A stretch of 23,123 nt of DNA, from positions 1-23,123 of the forward strand of contig CALVXL010000023.1 in assembly GCA_944369635.1 (NCBI GenBank), written 5' to 3'. Positions 1 through 7,707 of the stretch are shown here, one piece after another. A program made the position numbers and the translations under genes. The DNA is from an uncultured Clostridia bacterium (GTDB lineage: Bacteria > Bacillota > Clostridia > Christensenellales > Borkfalkiaceae). How positions within the stretch are numbered: the first letter of the stretch is position 1; each line of letters starts with the position of its first letter. The notes beneath the pieces were generated by a model. The model searched no databases. It was not told the origin of the DNA and worked only from the letters and a program-made list of their open reading frames with translations.

Positions 1-230
1 GAAAAGCCCAGGTTCGACGACGCAAGGGCGCGCTTTGTCGCTTCCAGCACGGCTTCCGTATGCGCGCGGGAGGCGATTTCCGGCACCACGCCGCCGAAGC
101 GCACGTGTTCCGTCGCCGAAGAAATGATTTCGTCCGCAAGAATCTCCCTGCCGCCCCGCACGATTCCCGCGGCGGTTTCGTCGCAGGAAGTTTCGATTCC
201 GAGTATGACGGCGTCTTTTTTCAGTTGCAT
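1..230 (-). CDS. tsaD: TsaD, tRNA t6A37 threonylcarbamoyltransferase subunit (5' part only)
   Basis: This gene runs off the left edge, so only the first 76 codons are present. The N-terminus reads MQLKKDAVILGIETSCDETA, the hallmark ILGIETSCDET ATP-binding start of the TsaD/Kae1 (ASKHA fold) family, and it continues with a typical RFGGVVPEIASRAH segment that carries the first metal-binding His. TsaD transfers the threonylcarbamoyl group from TC-AMP to A37 of ANN-decoding tRNAs, together with TsaB and TsaE. The ATG at 230 lies 16 bases after the prfB stop, with a purine-rich AAAGGCGGAAAAGGG stretch before it, so it is probably co-transcribed with prfB. The metal-binding and C-terminal parts of the protein lie outside the window, so intactness cannot be judged. 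Confidence 0.93.
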   Translation of the reverse strand, partial: MQLKKDAVILGIETSCDETAAGIVRGGREILADEIISSATEHVRFGGVVPEIASRAHTEAVLEATKRALASSNLGF

Positions 231-246
231 GACCCTTTTCCGCCTT

Positions 247-1348
247 TTATTGCGACTTTTTCAGATAGTCGATGATGAATTCCTGAATTTCGCCGTCCAT
301 GACCGCTTCCACGTTGCCCGTCTCGCAGCCCGTGCGATGGTCTTTCACCATGGTATAGGGACAGAACACGTAACTTCTGATCTGACTGCCCCATTCGATC
401 TTTTTGATCTCGCCTTTTATGCTCTGTTCCTTTTCGAGACGTTCGCTTTCACGCCTTTCGATGAGCTTGCTCATCAGCATTTTCATCGCCTGCTCTTTGT
501 TCTGCACCTGCGAACGCTCGTTCTGACAAGCAACGACGATACCCGTGGGCAAGTGCGTGATACGCACCGCGCTGTCCGTCTTGTTAATGTGCTGTCCGCC
601 CGCGCCGCCGCTCCGATACGTATCGATTTTCAAATCTTCCGGACGGATCTGAATTTCGCCCTCGTCTTCGATTTCCGGCATCACTTCGATGGAAGCAAAA
701 GACGTATGACGGCGTTTGTTGGCGTCGAAAGGCGAAATGCGCACCAGACGGTGCACGCCCTTTTCGGCGCGCAGATAGCCGTAAGCGTAAAGCCCTTCGA
801 ATTTTAAAGTAACGCTCTTAATGCCCGCCTCGTCGCCGTCCAGGCGATCGAGTTCGAACACCTTATAGCCCTGCCTTTCGCCGTAACGCATATACATGCG
901 GTAGAGCATGGAAACCCAGTCGCACGCTTCCGTGCCGCCCGCGCCCGCGTGCAGCGTCATGATGGCGTTGTTCGCGTCGTACTTGCCGCCGAGAAGCGCC
1001 TTTAAATGCATTTCCTCGATATTCTGCGAAGCGGCGGAAAGCTCCTTGTCGAGCTCTTCGACAAGGCTGTCGTCTTCTTCCTCTTCCAAAAGGGAAAGGA
1101 TCTCCTCCGTATCGGCGATCGCCTTTTCCGCTTTATCGAACGTTTCCGTTTTGCTTTCGATGGCCGCGATCTCCTTGGCGAGCTGCTGGGAACGTTTCAG
1201 ATCGGACCAGACTTCTTCTTTTTCGGACTCCGCTTTCTTTTCCGCAAGCTCTTTTCTCAGACGGTCCAAGTCAAAGAGAGTATCCTGCTTCCGTGAGGAG
1301 TCGCTTAAGTTCCTTTATCTTAATTTTATAATCGTCGATTTTTATCAT
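247..1348 (-). CDS. prfB: Peptide chain release factor 2 (RF2), expressed by +1 programmed frameshift
   Basis: RF2 recognises UGA and UAA stop codons and triggers peptidyl-tRNA hydrolysis in the ribosome. The gene starts at ATG 1348, five bases after GGAGG, and reads 25 codons to CTT-TGA-C. A +1 shift there gives 366 residues, the usual RF2 length. After the shift, the RF2-specific SPF anticodon tripeptide falls at residues 205-207 and the catalytic GGQ at 250-252, the same numbering as in E. coli RF2. A start at the TTG at 1269 would drop the first 26 residues and has no ribosome site, so it is rejected. The gene has its own promoter just upstream and tsaD follows after 16 bases. Family and mechanism are well established; frameshifting itself is inferred from the site. 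Confidence 0.96.
1270..1276 (-). promoter_or_regulatory. RF2 autoregulatory +1 frameshift site (CTTTGAC)
   Basis: Codon 25 (CTT) is followed in frame by TGA and then C, the conserved slippery heptamer of bacterial prfB. Low RF2 lets the ribosome slip from CTT to TTT and read on in the +1 frame; high RF2 terminates at TGA. The upstream stimulatory SD-like element is weak here: GCAGGA sits six bases before CTT instead of AGGGGG at three bases as in E. coli. Confidence 0.93.
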
Positions 1349-1371
1349 AAAAACCTCCATATTTTACGAAA

Positions 1372-1400
1372 ATTTTAACACAGTGCGCAAAACTTGTCAA
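1372..1400 (-). promoter_or_regulatory. Sigma-A promoter of prfB
   Basis: On the minus strand, TTGACA (1400-1395) is followed after 17 bases by TAAAAT (1377-1372), about 25 bases before the prfB start. It lies right after the exchanger stop codon, with no terminator in between, so read-through from the exchanger is also possible. Confidence 0.75.
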
Positions 1401-1405
1401 GCAAA

Positions 1406-2407
1406 CTAATTCATAAACAGATAAACGTAATATCCGATACAGCATAAAAGCATGATTACGCCGGCATATCTTCTGATTTTATCGCCTTTCATCAGCGAGA
1501 AGAAGTACAAGAGCGCCGCCGCTCCGAACGCCACGAGCGCGTCGATGAGATTCATCTGCGTAAACGTGAGCGGATAAAAGAGCGCCGAAGCCCCCGCCAC
1601 CACGAAAATATTGAAAATGTTGCTGCCGATGATGTTGCCGACCGCGATATCCGATTCTTTTTTGATCGCCGCGACCACGGAGGTGACGAGTTCGGGAAGG
1701 GACGTTCCTATTGCAACGACCGTCAGTCCGATGACGCGTTCGGGCACGCCCGCATAGGAGGCGATGTATTTTGCCGCGTCGACGAACAGCATACTGCCGC
1801 CGACCACCATGCCCAGCCCCACCGCGATGAGCACGATGAGAAACCAGACGTATTTTTTCATGCGGAAAAACCATGCCTGTACTTTTCCTTTCGGCGCGAT
1901 CTCCATAACGGCTGGACTCTGCGCATCGGCCGTCGCCTTCAGCTTTTTCTGTTCCTTTTTCGCCTGCGTCAGAAGAATGGTCATGTAAACGGAAAATACC
2001 GCCAACAGGATAAGTCCGTCCCACCATTGCAACGTATATTGCCAAAGTCCCAGCACGATAAGCAGAGCGGTGGCGAGAAGCATGACGGGAAAATCGAGTT
2101 TTAAGGAACTTTTCTGCACGGGCAAAGGTCTGATCAGCGCGGAAACCCCCAAAATAAGCAGGATGTTTACGATATTGCTGCCGACGACGTTGCCGATGGC
2201 GATTTCGGTGGACTTTTGAATCGCGGAAGTAACCGACACCGCAAGTTCCGGCGCGCTTGTGCCGAACGCCACGACCGTCAGCCCGATGACCAGCGTGGAA
2301 ATCTTACATTTGTGAGCCACGCCCGCGCTTCCGTCCACAAACCAGTCCGCACCTTTCACGAGCAGCAGCATTCCCACGACAAGAAACAATATCTGTAATG
2401 CCAGCAT
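1406..2407 (-). CDS. Na+/Ca2+ exchanger (CaCA family, YrbG type)
   Basis: This 333-residue, strongly hydrophobic protein has about ten membrane segments and the two inverted alpha-repeats of the CaCA superfamily. Repeat 1 contains VVAFGTSAPELAVS (residues about 46-60) and GNVVGSNIVN; repeat 2 contains VVAIGTSLPELVTS and GNIIGSNIFN. The acidic residues in the two GTSxPEL motifs bind the cation. A charged loop with QAKKEQKKLK separates the halves. Such proteins exchange Ca2+ for Na+ (or H+) across the cytoplasmic membrane. The ATG at 2407 has AAGGA eight bases upstream. It has its own consensus promoter and an 80-base leader, so it is probably monocistronic. Substrate specificity is inferred from the family; other cations are possible. 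Confidence 0.92.
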   Translation of the reverse strand: MLALQILFLVVGMLLLVKGADWFVDGSAGVAHKCKISTLVIGLTVVAFGTSAPELAVSVTSAIQKSTEIAIGNVVGSNIVNILLILGVSALIRPLPVQKSSLKLDFPVMLLATALLIVLGLWQYTLQWWDGLILLAVFSVYMTILLTQAKKEQKKLKATADAQSPAVMEIAPKGKVQAWFFRMKKYVWFLIVLIAVGLGMVVGGSMLFVDAAKYIASYAGVPERVIGLTVVAIGTSLPELVTSVVAAIKKESDIAVGNIIGSNIFNIFVVAGASALFYPLTFTQMNLIDALVAFGAAALLYFFSLMKGDKIRRYAGVIMLLCCIGYYVYLFMN

Positions 2408-2453
2408 TTTTCTTTCCTTCTTGCGTAAACAATATCATATTATCCGAAATTCG

Positions 2454-2475
2454 CGGCGGCAAAAGTCCCCCGCCG
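2454..2475 (-). other. Leader hairpin of the exchanger mRNA
   Basis: A perfect six-base-pair CGGCGG/CCGCCG stem with a ten-base loop lies in the untranslated leader, about 45 bases before the start codon. It matches no riboswitch class that I recognise. Confidence 0.35.
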
Positions 2476-2493
2476 TTTTTCCGAACGAGGTTC

Positions 2494-2522
2494 ATTATAA
2501 CATAATGTAAAAATGATGTCAA
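2494..2522 (-). promoter_or_regulatory. Consensus sigma-A promoter of the exchanger
   Basis: TTGACA (2522-2517) and TATAAT (2499-2494) are both perfect and separated by 17 bases. The transcript would start near 2487, giving a leader of about 80 bases. Confidence 0.85.
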
Positions 2523-2557
2523 TTAAACTCCCGCCGCATTTATTTCATGAAGCAAAA

Positions 2558-2588
2558 GCCGCGCCGCTCGTTGATCGAGCGGCGCGGC
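2558..2588 (-). terminator. Rho-independent terminator of the marR-ABC-ABC operon
   Basis: A perfect 13-base-pair GC-rich stem (GCCGCGCCGCTCG and its complement) with a five-base loop is followed on the minus strand by TTTTGCTT. It lies 59 bases after the stop of the last exporter gene. Confidence 0.85.
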
Positions 2589-2646
2589 GGAAAAACAGAT
2601 TGAAAATCCGATCGGCTTCAGCGCAAACGGTTGATAAAATAACGGC

Positions 2647-4413
2647 TCATTGAAACTGCGCGGAATATATTTCCGCGTAAAAACCGCCTTTTTCCAGAAG
2701 CTCTTCGTGCTTTCCGCGCTCCACGATGTTGCCGTCCTTTACCACCAAAATGAGGTCGGCGTTCCTGACGGTGGTCAGCCTGTGCGCGATGACGAAACTC
2801 GTGCGCCCCCGCATGAGATTGTTCATGGCGTCGCGTATCAAAATTTCCGTGCGGGTGTCGACGTTACTCGTCGCCTCGTCTAAAATGAGCATTTTTGCAG
2901 GGGAAAGCATGGCGCGGGCGATGGTCATAAGCTGTTTTTGCCCCTTGGAAAGATTTACGCCGCCGTCGGTGATCGCCGTTTTGTATCCATCGGGCAGGGA
3001 ACGGATATACTCCGCGATGTGCGCCCCTTCCGCGGCGCGCTCCACCTCCTCCGCCGTGGCGTTTTCCTTTCCGTAAGCGATGTTTTCGAAGATCGTGTCC
3101 TCAAAAAGCCACGTGTCCTGCAACACCATGGTGAACGCCGCGCGAAGGCTCTTGCGGGTATAACGCCGAATGTCCGTCCCGTCCAGCTCTATTTTGCCAT
3201 CGGTAACGTCGTAAAAGCGCATCATCAGATTGACGAGCGTGGTCTTTCCCGCTCCCGTAGGTCCCACGATGGCGACGACCTGCCCCGGATTTGCCGTAAA
3301 GGAAAGGTTTTCGATGACGGGCGTTTCCCCGTCGTAGGAAAAGCTGACGTTTTCAAAACGCAGTTTTCCTTCGGTTTCTTCCAGAACGACGGCGTCCGGG
3401 TCGTCGGCTTTTTCCGATTCGCCGTCGAGCAGACGGAACACCCGCTCCGCGGCGGCAAGGGCGGATTGAATTTCGCCCAATATGTTGGCGTACTCGTTGA
3501 CGGGACCGGAAAATTTACGCGCATAGAGCAAAAACGCCGAAATATCGCCGATGGAGATGAGATTGAAAAGGTAAAAGAACACGCCCCCCGTGCTGATGAG
3601 CACCGTGCCCAAATTGTTTACGAAGTTGACCGACGGCCCGATCAGGCTGCCGAGATAATCGGCGTCGTAATAAGCGTTCGCCGCCTCTTCGTTTTTCTTG
3701 CGGAATTTATCGAGGATTTCCTTTTCACGGCCATACGCCCTTATGGTTTTCAATCCGGACAGCATTTCTTCGGAAAAGCCGTTGAGTTCCGCAAGTTTTT
3801 GCGAGCGTTTGCGGAAGAGCGGACGCACCGCTTTACTGCGCTTGATCGCGATGAATACCGAAATCGGCACGGTGACGATGAACACGCCGAGAAGCGGCAG
3901 GGACGTGAGCGCCATGCCGACCAGCGTGCCGACGATGGTGATGATCCCCGTAGCGGCTTGCAAGATATCGTTGGACAGCGAGGCATTGACGGTATCGATA
4001 TCGTAGGAAATACGGTTGATGAGATCGCCCGCCTGCAAACGGTCGAGCGCACCGACGGGCAAAGACAGAATTTTATCGAAAACGTCCTGCCGCATGCTCC
4101 TGACTATTTTCTGGCTCAGGCGGATCATCAGCACCGAAAGGACGTAGGAAAAAATCGAGGAAACGACGTAAAATATCGCCATCCACACGCAATATCTGGT
4201 AACGGCGGCAAAGTCCACGCCCGATTGTAAGTCGATCGCGTCGATCGCCTTGCCCGTAAGATAGGGACCGAGCAAGGCGAAAAGGTTGCTTCCGATCATC
4301 AAGATAAGCGCGGCGAGCACGCTGAATTTATAGCGCGCATAATAGCGGGCGAGCCGCGCGATAACGGCTTTTCTGCTCGCCCTGCTCATGCGGGGTTTTT
4401 TAAATTCCGTCAT
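2647..4413 (-). CDS. ABC exporter, canonical-ATPase subunit of heterodimer 1
   Basis: This 588-residue half-transporter has an N-terminal six-helix type IV exporter domain (residues about 25-310) and a C-terminal ATPase. Visible motifs are Walker A GPTGAGKT (384-391), Q-loop LQDTWLF, signature LSKGQ (488-492), Walker B LILDE with catalytic Glu513, D-loop SNVD and H-loop His544. The signature is degenerate (Lys for the second Gly) while the Glu and His are intact, the pattern of the catalytically competent half of an asymmetric heterodimer such as LmrCD, BmrCD or TM287/288. The ATG at 4413 has AAGGGGGTG before it and overlaps the stop of the partner gene by 14 bases; an upstream ATG at 4443 has no ribosome site. 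Multidrug or peptide export is inferred; the substrate is unknown. Confidence 0.9.
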   Translation of the reverse strand: MTEFKKPRMSRASRKAVIARLARYYARYKFSVLAALILMIGSNLFALLGPYLTGKAIDAIDLQSGVDFAAVTRYCVWMAIFYVVSSIFSYVLSVLMIRLSQKIVRSMRQDVFDKILSLPVGALDRLQAGDLINRISYDIDTVNASLSNDILQAATGIITIVGTLVGMALTSLPLLGVFIVTVPISVFIAIKRSKAVRPLFRKRSQKLAELNGFSEEMLSGLKTIRAYGREKEILDKFRKKNEEAANAYYDADYLGSLIGPSVNFVNNLGTVLISTGGVFFYLFNLISIGDISAFLLYARKFSGPVNEYANILGEIQSALAAAERVFRLLDGESEKADDPDAVVLEETEGKLRFENVSFSYDGETPVIENLSFTANPGQVVAIVGPTGAGKTTLVNLMMRFYDVTDGKIELDGTDIRRYTRKSLRAAFTMVLQDTWLFEDTIFENIAYGKENATAEEVERAAEGAHIAEYIRSLPDGYKTAITDGGVNLSKGQKQLMTIARAMLSPAKMLILDEATSNVDTRTEILIRDAMNNLMRGRTSFVIAHRLTTVRNADLILVVKDGNIVERGKHEELLEKGGFYAEIYSAQFQ

Positions 4414-6118
4414 ACGCTTCACCCCCTTCGTGCTGGGACGCATATATGCGGCGGTATACCTCGCAGGTTCGCATCAGTTCTTCGTCGCTGCCGAGTCCCA
4501 CCGCCTTTCCGCCGTCTAAAACGAGGATTTTATCGGCAAATTTCACCGAGCTGATCCTCTGCGCGATCATGATGATGGTCGTTTCGGGCAGGTTTTGCAA
4601 AAGCGTTTTACGGAGCTGCGCGTCGGTTTTATAATCGAGCGCGCTGGAAGAATCGTCCAATACGAGAATTTCGGGAGAAGAAGCCAGTGCGCGCGCAATG
4701 AGAAGCCTTTGCTTCTGCCCGCCGCTGAAATTTGCGCCGCGCGCCGTCAGCATCCCCTCATACCCTTCGTGCGCGCGGATAAACTTGTCGGCTTTGGCAT
4801 ATTCGGCTGCCCGTTCGATCTGCTCGTCGGTGAGCTCCCGCTCGAATCCGATGTTTTCCTTTACGCTTGCCGCCATCAGAAAATCGCTTTGAAACACCAC
4901 GCCGAATTTTTCGCAAAGTTCGGCGCCGTAAGCGCGCACGTCCTTGCCGTCTATCGTGATCTTTCCCTTATCCACGTCGTAAAAACGCAATAAAAGGGCG
5001 ACGAGCGTGCTTTTTCCGCACCCCGTAGCGCCGATAACGCCGAGCGATTCTCCTTTCTTCAAAGAAAAGGAAATATCCGTCAGCGCCGGCGCGCCGTTAT
5101 AGGAAAAACTTACGTGATCGAAGCGGATAAAAGCGTCGTCCTCCGCCTTCTTTTCTTCGGGCACGGGTATGAGATCCCGCGGAAGCTCCAAAATGGCGCC
5201 GATACGCTTTGCCGACGCGCCGCCTTTCGAAAAGTTGACGAAAATACGGCTTACCGAAATGACGGCATTTAAAATAATGGTGAAATACGACGTAAAAGCG
5301 ATGATGTCCCCCACTTTTACGCGCCCTGCCGACACGCGGTACGCCCCGACGAAAATAACCGCCGCCATACCAAGGTTAAGCACGGCGTTCATCAGCGGAT
5401 TTGTAACGCCCATCGTCACGCCCGCCTTGGTTTCGTTTGCGACGACTTCCTCGTTGATCTTGCGGAACGTTTCGCTTTCGTATTCCGTTTTGGAAAGCGC
5501 TTTGATGACGCGTATGCCGGTATAATCGTCGCGCACCTTGCGCACCATGCTGTCCACCGAACGCTGCAGCCGCGTATAAAGCCCTATGCCGCGTTTGGAT
5601 ACGAACACCACGATAATCGTGAGAACGGGCACGGTAAAGAGCAGAACCAGCGCGAGCACGGGGTCGACCGTAAAGGTGAGCGCAACGCCGCCGACAAGCA
5701 AAATCGGGGCGCGGATTCCGAGCCTTTGCATCATGCCGATCATATTGTGCACGTTATAGGTATCCGAGGAGAGGCGCGACACGAGCGACGGCAAAGTGAC
5801 TTCATCGATCTGACGGGCCGATAAAGACAGAATTTTTGCAAAAAGATCGTTCCGAAGGCGCGTGGTCGTATCGCGCGCCACCCGGGAAGCCATTCGGTTT
5901 GCCGTCACGTTTCCGACGAGCGCGGCGACGGCGCACACCAGCATCGCCGCGCCCCACAAGGAAAGCGCAAGCGCGTTCTGCGTAGGCGCGACGTCGTCGA
6001 TCATATACGCCATGATGAGCGGCAAAACGAGTTCCGCAAACGTACCTACCGCCTTTAAAAAGAGTCCGAACGCCATGCGCGCTTTGTAGGACGAAAGATA
6101 GGAAAATACCGTTTTCAT
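4400..6118 (-). CDS. ABC exporter, degenerate-ATPase subunit of heterodimer 1
   Basis: This is a 572-residue half-transporter with transmembrane domain first and nucleotide-binding domain second. It has Walker A GATGCGKS (363-370), Q-loop FQSDF, a good signature FSGGQ (464-468), and Walker B ILVLDD in which Asp489 replaces the catalytic Glu. The H-loop His is replaced by Gln520 (IAQR). It therefore supplies the degenerate ATP site while donating a normal signature to its partner's site. Its ATG overlaps the marR stop as ATGA, and its 3' end overlaps the second subunit gene by 14 bases, so all three genes are translationally coupled. It is likely repressed by the MarR protein. Substrate unknown. 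Confidence 0.9.
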   Translation of the reverse strand: MKTVFSYLSSYKARMAFGLFLKAVGTFAELVLPLIMAYMIDDVAPTQNALALSLWGAAMLVCAVAALVGNVTANRMASRVARDTTTRLRNDLFAKILSLSARQIDEVTLPSLVSRLSSDTYNVHNMIGMMQRLGIRAPILLVGGVALTFTVDPVLALVLLFTVPVLTIIVVFVSKRGIGLYTRLQRSVDSMVRKVRDDYTGIRVIKALSKTEYESETFRKINEEVVANETKAGVTMGVTNPLMNAVLNLGMAAVIFVGAYRVSAGRVKVGDIIAFTSYFTIILNAVISVSRIFVNFSKGGASAKRIGAILELPRDLIPVPEEKKAEDDAFIRFDHVSFSYNGAPALTDISFSLKKGESLGVIGATGCGKSTLVALLLRFYDVDKGKITIDGKDVRAYGAELCEKFGVVFQSDFLMAASVKENIGFERELTDEQIERAAEYAKADKFIRAHEGYEGMLTARGANFSGGQKQRLLIARALASSPEILVLDDSSSALDYKTDAQLRKTLLQNLPETTIIMIAQRISSVKFADKILVLDGGKAVGLGSDEELMRTCEVYRRIYASQHEGGEAYDGI

Positions 6119-6564
6119 TGCGATACGTCTCCGTCATTTTCGCGCTCGATCACGCGCTTTGCGTTTTCCGCAAGGACGCCGATGTATTTTGCGATGGTTT
6201 CCTTTTCCTCTTCGGTAAACCCTTGCAGAATGCTTTCGTTCCAACGGCGGTTCACTTCGCGGATCACGGGCAGGGCGCTTTGCGCTTTTTCGGTGGGATA
6301 CACCAGCAGATTGCGCTTGTCGTGCGGATCGGGGCGCCGCTCCACAAACCCTTTTTCCTCCAGAGAATTGAGCTGACGCGCCACGTTGCTTTTATGTATG
6401 AATATCATTTTGGAAAGCTGTTCCTGCGTAATGCCGGGGTTGCGGCATACGTGCAGAATATAGGAATCCTGATAACTGCCGATCCCGAGCGTTTCGTACA
6501 TTTCCGTACGGTAAAGGTTGGCACACCGCCAGACCTCCCCCAGATGTTTCATGAATGCGGGCAT
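6115..6564 (-). CDS. MarR-family regulator of the ABC exporter operon
   Basis: This 149-residue protein has the MarR winged helix-turn-helix at about residues 42-95 (GITQEQLSKMIFIHKSNVAR, then a wing with ERRPDPHDKRNLL), flanked by dimerisation helices. MarR proteins are usually dimeric repressors released by small ligands. I chose ATG 6564 because GGGAGG lies six bases before it. A longer frame starting at TTG 6648 would begin on the -35 box of the promoter and translate through the promoter and operator, so it is rejected. It is the first gene of a three-gene operon and probably represses itself and the exporter through the palindromes just upstream. Its inducer is unknown. Confidence 0.9.
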   Translation of the reverse strand: MPAFMKHLGEVWRCANLYRTEMYETLGIGSYQDSYILHVCRNPGITQEQLSKMIFIHKSNVARQLNSLEEKGFVERRPDPHDKRNLLVYPTEKAQSALPVIREVNRRWNESILQGFTEEEKETIAKYIGVLAENAKRVIERENDGDVSQ

Positions 6565-6586
6565 ATTTTCCCTCCCGATAAAAAAC

Positions 6587-6615
6587 TGTGCGCTCGCAAC
6601 CGTTGCGACCGCAAC
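6587..6615 (-). promoter_or_regulatory. Probable MarR operator: two tandem palindromes
   Basis: The plus strand shows GTTGCG-AC-CGCAAC at 6602-6615 (perfect six-base arms) and a related, less perfect TGTGCG-CT-CGCAAC at 6587-6600. Their centres are 15 bases apart. They begin just downstream of the -10 box and cover the expected transcription start and early leader, a position suited to repression. Confidence 0.65.
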
Positions 6616-6618
6616 TAT

Positions 6619-6648
6619 ATTGTATGATTTTTCCTCTGCCGTTGTCAA
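6619..6648 (-). promoter_or_regulatory. Sigma-A promoter of the marR-ABC-ABC operon
   Basis: TTGACA (6648-6643) is followed after 18 bases by TACAAT (6624-6619). The start of transcription is expected near 6612, inside the palindromes, about 50 bases before the marR ATG. Confidence 0.75.
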
Positions 6649-6686
6649 GAAAATGAACCCGGATTATAAAAAACAAACAAAAAACT

Positions 6687-6730
6687 TTTTACGCTCAAAT
6701 TTTTCGGCTTTTACGCTCAAATTTTTCGGC
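6687..6730. repeat. Perfect 22-base tandem duplication
   Basis: The unit TTTTACGCTCAAATTTTTCG followed by GC occurs twice without a gap (6687-6708 and 6709-6730). It lies in the non-coding stretch between the MarR operon promoter and the terminator of the upstream gene. No function is evident; replication slippage is the simple explanation. Confidence 0.85.
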
Positions 6731-6759
6731 GGGAAAACGCGATTTTGCGTTTTTCCGCC
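6728..6759. other. Hairpin in the 307-base gap before marR
   Basis: GGCGGGAAAACGC pairs with GCGTTTTTCCGCC (one G-T wobble) around a six-base loop. No T-run follows on either strand, so it is not an ordinary terminator. The gap from 6565 to 6871 holds this hairpin, the marR leader, operator and promoter, the 22-base duplication and the terminator at 6822-6853. I see no gene in it. Confidence 0.4.
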
Positions 6760-6821
6760 GTTCGCTTTCAAAAAGGCGGCGTTATGAATGCATTTTTCGT
6801 AAAAAATCATATCAAAAACAC

Positions 6822-6853
6822 ACGGGCGGAGCCGAAAATTCGGCTCCGCCCGT
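6822..6853 (-). terminator. Terminator of the PH-domain gene
   Basis: ACGGGCGGAGCCGAA and its exact complement form a 15-base-pair stem; the centre must open to make a small loop. On the minus strand it is followed by GTGTTTTTG, 18 bases after the stop of the PH-domain gene. On the plus strand only AAAA follows. Confidence 0.75.
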
Positions 6854-6871
6854 AAAATCGAAGAACGCCTT

Positions 6872-7513
6872 TTATTTTGTATATTTCGTATTGAATCCTC
6901 TGTTGGTTTCGGGACGCAGAGCATTGGGGAAGGACGCGTCCATTTTAAGATCGAGCGTGATCTCCTGCAGTTTGTTGGTTATAAAATAGCAGTTTTCGAT
7001 GTCGTAAAGCACCGTGGCGCCCTCGCGGCTCTTGATATAGATGTCGCCCACCTTACAGAGGCGGTCTACCAAACCTACTTTGACGTTGACCGAACTGATA
7101 TCCGCATAATAAATATTTTTAAAATCAATGCCGATCGTACCCGATTTGACCACGATACGCCTGTCGGTAAAGGCATATTCCAGATTTTTGTGCTGCCTGT
7201 TTGCGGTAACGACATTCGCAACCCATATCCACACCGGCAAGAGGTGAAACAAAAAGAAAACCCCTATGCCGACGATCATAGGCGTGGGCAGCGCGTCGCC
7301 GAACACGCAAAGCACCGCAATGAACGCGCCGTCGAATAAAAGCCAGATGAGCGCAAAAGGAAGCATGCCGAGCACCTTGCCCCAGACAAACGCCGACTTT
7401 TTCGGTTTGCCCCGCCACAGAATGTTTTCCCCTTCCGAAAGGATGGATTCGATATTCTGATATTTTTTATCGTTTTCGTTTGTTTTAAAATAATTTTCGT
7501 TTAGCTTGCACAC
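6872..7513 (-). CDS. Membrane protein with bacterial PH domain (DUF304/YdbS-like)
   Basis: This protein of about 213 residues has a soluble N-terminal segment (SEGENILWRGKPKKSAFVWG), then two hydrophobic membrane segments (residues about 45-70 and 78-105), then a C-terminal bPH2 domain typified by YAFTDRRIVVKSGTIG and a following ISSV strand. The family is widespread in Firmicutes and its biochemical role is poorly known; it is membrane-bound, and some members act in cell-envelope stress or with phospholipids. The GTG at 7513 is preferred because GGAGG lies seven bases upstream; an in-frame TTG at 7561 lacks such a site and lies between the promoter boxes. It is a single-gene unit with its own promoter and terminator. 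Confidence 0.8.
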   Translation of the reverse strand: MCKLNENYFKTNENDKKYQNIESILSEGENILWRGKPKKSAFVWGKVLGMLPFALIWLLFDGAFIAVLCVFGDALPTPMIVGIGVFFLFHLLPVWIWVANVVTANRQHKNLEYAFTDRRIVVKSGTIGIDFKNIYYADISSVNVKVGLVDRLCKVGDIYIKSREGATVLYDIENCYFITNKLQEITLDLKMDASFPNALRPETNRGFNTKYTK

Positions 7514-7541
7514 GGCTTTTCCTCCCTCTATATTTATATTG

Positions 7542-7571
7542 ATTTTATCACGGCTCGGCAAATCTTGTCAA
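7542..7571 (-). promoter_or_regulatory. Sigma-A promoter of the PH-domain gene
   Basis: TTGACA is followed by TAAAAT with an 18-base spacer on the minus strand, about 30 bases before the GTG start. Coordinates may be off by one base. Confidence 0.7.
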
Positions 7572-7600
7572 CGCCTTGCCCGAAAAAAGCGCTCGTTCCC

Positions 7601-7630
7601 GCCGCCTGCGCCGTTGCCGACGCAGGCGGC
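7601..7630. other. GC-rich hairpin between secA terminator and PH-gene promoter
   Basis: GCCGCCTGCG and its exact complement enclose a ten-base loop. No T-run follows directly on either strand. On the minus strand a T-run occurs about 11 bases later, so it might act as a weak second terminator for secA. Confidence 0.4.
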
Positions 7631-7661
7631 GAAACTAAAAAACACCGCGGAATTTGAAAAA

Positions 7662-7678
7662 GCCCCTGTAGCAGGGGC
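7662..7678 (-). terminator. Terminator of the metK-comFC-secA operon
   Basis: GCCCCTG-TAG-CAGGGGC forms a compact seven-base-pair stem, followed on the minus strand by TTTTTC, about 30 bases after the secA stop. Confidence 0.85.
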
Positions 7679-7707
7679 CTTTTCATGTATTTAAATATAT
7701 CTTATTT

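Noticed and set aside
2938..4230. Long plus-strand ORF (430 codons)
   Set aside because: It is antisense to the ABC exporter gene, which has full family motifs; the product is Arg/His/Asp-rich shadow sequence without recognisable domains.
6565..6648. N-terminal extension of the MarR protein from TTG 6648
   Set aside because: The TTG is part of the -35 box TTGACA, and the extension would translate the promoter and operator; an ATG with GGGAGG lies at 6564.
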